Source: Methylophaga sp.
GTDB lineage: Bacteria; Pseudomonadota; Gammaproteobacteria; Nitrosococcales; Methylophagaceae
NCBI GenBank assembly: GCA_002733335.1
Contig: NVVK01000006.1
Location: 45,136-55,046, forward strand
Reading direction: 5' to 3'
Length of the DNA: 9,911 nucleotides
The notes beneath the pieces were generated by a model. It was given only the letters and a program-made list of their open reading frames with translations. It had not been told where the DNA came from and did not search any database. Position numbers and translations under genes: made by a program. This document shows, one piece after another, positions 7,219-9,911 of this stretch. The first letter of the stretch is position 1, and each line of letters opens with the position of its first letter.

Positions 7219-7238
7219 GCTATGACTTTGTCATGTTG

Positions 7239-8312
7239 CTACTTTATGGCAAGTCTTTTGTTTTTTTCATCTTGAATTTTATGGCTTACATAATAATCTT
7301 GTTCTGTAGGAATGTGTAAAAATTGGGTTTTCAGATTAATTTCTTGCAAACTGAATAATTGTTTTTGGGTTAAATTTTTTTCACGAAGTTTAAAATGCCA
7401 GTTTTCATTTAAATGTTTTGCTGTAAATAACGATTGATAGTCTTCAAACGAAGTTGGTTTTCCAAAAGTTTCGCTTAGATTTAATTCGATTAAACAGTCA
7501 GTTTCTGGCGGGTTAAGTGACTCCTCAATTTCTTCATCTGTCATTCCGGCCTCTTTTAATGCTTTTCGCATAAAATTATTGTTATCAAGCTTTGTGGCAG
7601 CATCAATTTCGGGAGCTTGATATTCGTTAGGATTATCTTTTATAACATCGGTAAAATCTAAGATTATTTGTGATAGTATTTTAGATTGCGATAGGTTTTT
7701 GATAAAGTTGCAATGATCCCAACCACTTTGTAGTTTTAGGCTACCTAATTTAGGGAATTCACAAGTAAAAAAAGATGCATCCGGAACTGTTGGCAATTCT
7801 ATTGCAACGATATTGGGCATTTTTGCCAATAATAGACTTACCATTTTATGATCTTCTTCGGCAGTAATACCAATAATGCTAGTATTATGATCACCTATGT
7901 TATATAGCTGTACTTTAAAATCTGTAAGGCTATTAAATACAATATCAGTATTTGTAAGTCTAGAAAAATCCCATTCTTGCATCCCATTAGTCCCTTGATC
8001 GGGCCCCGTAAAGTGCAAGGAACGTATTTTATCAGGGTACTGTAACAGCAATTCTAAAAACCATTCAAAACCCACGTTTTCATAATCTGCTTCTGTTTCG
8101 TCTAGCCCTTCTTCATTCCATTTGTACTCGGTATTATTAAATTCATCAGAACTGTTTCCATACCACACAATATCGTACATTTCACCATATTCTATAAAAC
8201 TTATTTTATCAAAATAGGAATAGCTCCATTTGTTTAAGCAGTTATAGCGTTTTGCATCTTGATATTGTAGGTTTAAAATGCGTTGATTTAAATTTATTAA
8301 TGCTTGTTTCAT
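7239..8312 (-). CDS. Leucine-rich-repeat-like protein, 357 aa (possibly STM4015-type)
   Basis: After an N-terminal region rich in Tyr and acidic residues (1-80), irregular LRR-like units follow: KIRSLHFTG near 95-103, LTDFKVQLYNIGDHN near 129-143, MPNIVAIELP near 165-174, FPKLGSLKLQSG near 186-197, ILSQIILDF near 212-220 and CLIELNLSETFG near 273-284. The spacing is irregular and the helical insert MRKALKEAGMTDEEIEESL breaks the series. The layout recalls STM4015-type cytoplasmic LRR proteins, from memory and not verified. No catalytic motif or signal peptide is seen, so the likely role is protein binding. The ATG overlaps the TGA of the HEAT-like gene by four bases (ATGA), showing translational coupling, and the two products may form a complex. 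Only a weak A/G-rich run precedes the ATG. Confidence 0.85.
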   Translation of the reverse strand: MKQALINLNQRILNLQYQDAKRYNCLNKWSYSYFDKISFIEYGEMYDIVWYGNSSDEFNNTEYKWNEEGLDETEADYENVGFEWFLELLLQYPDKIRSLHFTGPDQGTNGMQEWDFSRLTNTDIVFNSLTDFKVQLYNIGDHNTSIIGITAEEDHKMVSLLLAKMPNIVAIELPTVPDASFFTCEFPKLGSLKLQSGWDHCNFIKNLSQSKILSQIILDFTDVIKDNPNEYQAPEIDAATKLDNNNFMRKALKEAGMTDEEIEESLNPPETDCLIELNLSETFGKPTSFEDYQSLFTAKHLNENWHFKLREKNLTQKQLFSLQEINLKTQFLHIPTEQDYYVSHKIQDEKNKRLAIK

Positions 8313-9520
8313 TTATTTTCTTTTAAGTAATTTAATTGGCGTTGGGTTTCTTGAGCAATATTCTGAGGAGCTTCTTTTAGAAGTCGCTCCAAAACGGGTT
8401 GCATTATTTTGTACGAGCCATAATCAAGCGACTCGGTAGCGCACATCATAGCCAACCAATAGCGTTTTCCGTCTATGAGCTTGTGTACAGATGGCGCATC
8501 AAAATCTAAATATTCGTGCACATAAAACCAAAAGGCTTGCGTACCTGGGATATAGGGTTCTTGTTCTGGACTGTTTATAACAACTTTTAATATCCATTCT
8601 TTCACATTAAAATTTTGTGCTGCCAAGGTTTGGTGCTCTTCAAGCTCTTTTAAGTTTCCGTCTGCACAAGAACCGTTTATAAAACCACCAACTACATTTT
8701 TACCTTCACGTTGTTTTTGGTACAGCATTTCCAGCATATTTATAATAGGGATGTATTTTTCGCCCTGAAATTCATCATCTTCTAACCAATCGGCATAGAT
8801 GAATCCTATACATTTTGCAGCTACACCTCTTAAAACTGGATTGGAATTATCAAGTAAATCGATAAGCTTATAAAACTCTGTTTCCGTAAGATGTTCTAAT
8901 TGTTCACTGCGTTGATGCCAAGTCAATGCTTGTTCTAAGTGCTGTATAAAATTAGGCTCAACGTGTTTGTGCAACTCCAACTCTTGCCACCAGAGTTTAA
9001 AGGCATTTACAATTGGTTTTTCTGCTTCTTGTAAAACCTCCCAAAAAATATCAAAATGGGAAATGGGATTTTGAGCTAATTCTTTTGTGATGAATTTAAA
9101 AAATGGTTGTAATTGTTTATAAGCTTCTTCTGTAGTCCAAGGGCAAATAACAACAGGTAGGTAATTGCGTATTTTTGCTACTTCATCTTCCGTTTTGTAA
9201 GATTGCCCTCTTTTTTTAGCACTCTCTATATCTTCTCTTATCCATCTTCTCTTTTCTGCTACTCTGTCGTATATTATTTGATAAAATAGTTCTTTTGCTT
9301 TTCTATACGCCCGCCATTCATCATTTGCCTCAATACTATAAGCTGGAGTTGATTTCAAAAATAATGGGGACAATGTTGAAATAAGCCGTATCAGCTCCTC
9401 TGAAGCGGGCTTGTCTGGTAACACAAATGCTTGTAAAACCGTTGCTATTTTTGCAAAATCTGATTTGTTTTGCAGTTCACTTTCTAAGGTTTTTAAATCT
9501 GTATCAAAACGTGTTGTCAT
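8309..9520 (-). CDS. HEAT-repeat-like helical protein, 403 aa
   Basis: The protein is almost entirely predicted helix by eye. The clearest HEAT-like unit is at about 213-247: a helix F-Y-K-L-I-D-L-L, the turn D-N-S-N-P-V-L-R, then G-V-A-A-K-C-I-G-F-I-Y-A-D-W, with the Pro and Arg at expected HEAT positions. Flanking helices at 253-270 and 369-400 (KIMQPVLERLLKEAPQNIAQ) may be further units. Residues 60-130 are charged and coiled-coil-like. I see no enzymatic motif, signal peptide or membrane helix, so it is likely a cytoplasmic scaffold. The ATG at 9518-9520 is the only ATG at this end. An AGGAG lies 15 bases upstream, further than usual, so initiation may be weak or coupled to the preceding gene, which ends 46 bases away. 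It overlaps the LRR-like gene by ATGA. Confidence 0.82.
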   Translation of the reverse strand: MTTRFDTDLKTLESELQNKSDFAKIATVLQAFVLPDKPASEELIRLISTLSPLFLKSTPAYSIEANDEWRAYRKAKELFYQIIYDRVAEKRRWIREDIESAKKRGQSYKTEDEVAKIRNYLPVVICPWTTEEAYKQLQPFFKFITKELAQNPISHFDIFWEVLQEAEKPIVNAFKLWWQELELHKHVEPNFIQHLEQALTWHQRSEQLEHLTETEFYKLIDLLDNSNPVLRGVAAKCIGFIYADWLEDDEFQGEKYIPIINMLEMLYQKQREGKNVVGGFINGSCADGNLKELEEHQTLAAQNFNVKEWILKVVINSPEQEPYIPGTQAFWFYVHEYLDFDAPSVHKLIDGKRYWLAMMCATESLDYGSYKIMQPVLERLLKEAPQNIAQETQRQLNYLKENK

Positions 9521-9566
9521 TTGTTTAAATATTAACTCCTACTATTTATCAATAGACCTCAAAGGG

Positions 9567-9911
9567 TTAGTTACCTGCTGCCCCAGCTAAACATCGTTCA
9601 AAATGAGAGTAAATACCATGGTTTTTCGATTGGGTCACAGCAAAAAATCCCGCCCCATCAATCCCTGGTAAAATAAGTGCAATGTCATTTATCCCCGTAC
9701 TGCTGCCTAAAATATCCATTGCTCTTCCATGCAGTAAACATGAGGCTAAAAGCCCTTCTTTCTCACTCGAAAGCGAGCGCTGTATCACCGCAAAGACCTG
9801 CCCTGCTTGCGCCCAGTCCAACCAGGGCTGAAAGAAGCCTTTCTCCACAATATCTGGCATATTGCTACTGACAACATAAAGTCTAGGCATCCCCCTTAAC
9901 TGATTTACGAC
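9567..9911 (-). CDS. 3' part of an unrecognised gene with weak resemblance to T6SS TagF (runs off the right edge)
   Basis: The frame is open to the window edge and ends in a TAA at 9567-9569. An ATG at 9888-9890 would give 107 residues, but seven open codons precede it and its G-rich run (AAGGGGG) touches the ATG, so the true start may lie outside the window. The region F-F-Q-P-W-L-D-W-A-Q-A-G and the later block I-A-L-I-L-P-G-I-D-G-A-G-F-F-A-V-T recall the TagF (DUF2094) pattern P-W-x-x-W-x-Q-A-x then P-S-V-D-x-x-G-R-x-F-P-L-T. The GRY-F-P core is not preserved and the domain's end is missing. I hold the TagF idea as tentative; TagF proteins modulate type VI secretion. Base composition is clearly G+C-richer than in the genes to its left, so it may belong to the chromosomal backbone or another transfer unit. 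Confidence 0.6.
   Translation of the reverse strand, partial: VVNQLRGMPRLYVVSSNMPDIVEKGFFQPWLDWAQAGQVFAVIQRSLSSEKEGLLASCLLHGRAMDILGSSTGINDIALILPGIDGAGFFAVTQSKNHGIYSHFERCLAGAAGN

Noticed and set aside
9677..9871. Plus-strand 64-codon open frame opposite the TagF-like gene
   Set aside because: Low-information shadow; the minus-strand frame is longer and runs open to the window edge.

Overview
Organism. SD-type ribosome-binding sites (for example GGAGGAG before 2263 and AAAGGA before 6004) argue against a typical Bacteroidetes genome, which seldom uses them. The HD-GYP signalling protein, the low to moderate G+C and a possible T6SS TagF-like relic at the right edge fit a low-G+C, possibly marine, gammaproteobacterium. 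This is inference from style; no gene here fixes the taxon.

Layout. At the left, 1-594 (+) is the C-terminal part of a cyclic-di-GMP phosphodiesterase of the HD-GYP type. Everything from 689 to the right edge lies on the minus strand and converges on it. In transcription order (right to left) the minus-strand genes are: the 3' part of a G+C-richer gene with weak TagF resemblance (9567-9911); a HEAT-like helical protein (8309-9520); an LRR-like protein coupled to it by an ATGA overlap (7239-8312); a 155-base gap with inverted repeats and a possible coding remnant; a small multi-span membrane protein split by a frameshift in a 7-T run (6728-7083); a membrane-anchored ankyrin-repeat protein overlapping it by ATGA (6084-6731); a large LRR plus YwqG/DUF1963 protein (3368-6004); an unrecognised W/Y-rich protein with an unresolved start (2767-3240, open frame to 3342); a 25-codon small ORF (2683-2760); a four-span membrane protein (2264-2683); and a DUF6892-domain protein (689-2263).

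Interpretation. The minus-strand set is an AT-rich accessory cluster of solenoid or repeat scaffolds (HEAT, LRR, ankyrin, LRR) together with YwqG and DUF6892 modules and small membrane proteins. No enzyme with a recognisable catalytic site is visible in it, so a role in protein-protein recognition is more likely than metabolism (immunity, regulation, or an accessory module of a secretion or conflict system). Tight spacing and stop/start overlaps suggest one or two polycistronic units. Three places show possible decay or recoding: the T7 frameshift at 6912-6918, the missing canonical start upstream of 3240, and the in-frame open stretch after the TGA at 2767-2769. No tRNA, rRNA, CRISPR array, transposase or integrase was seen.
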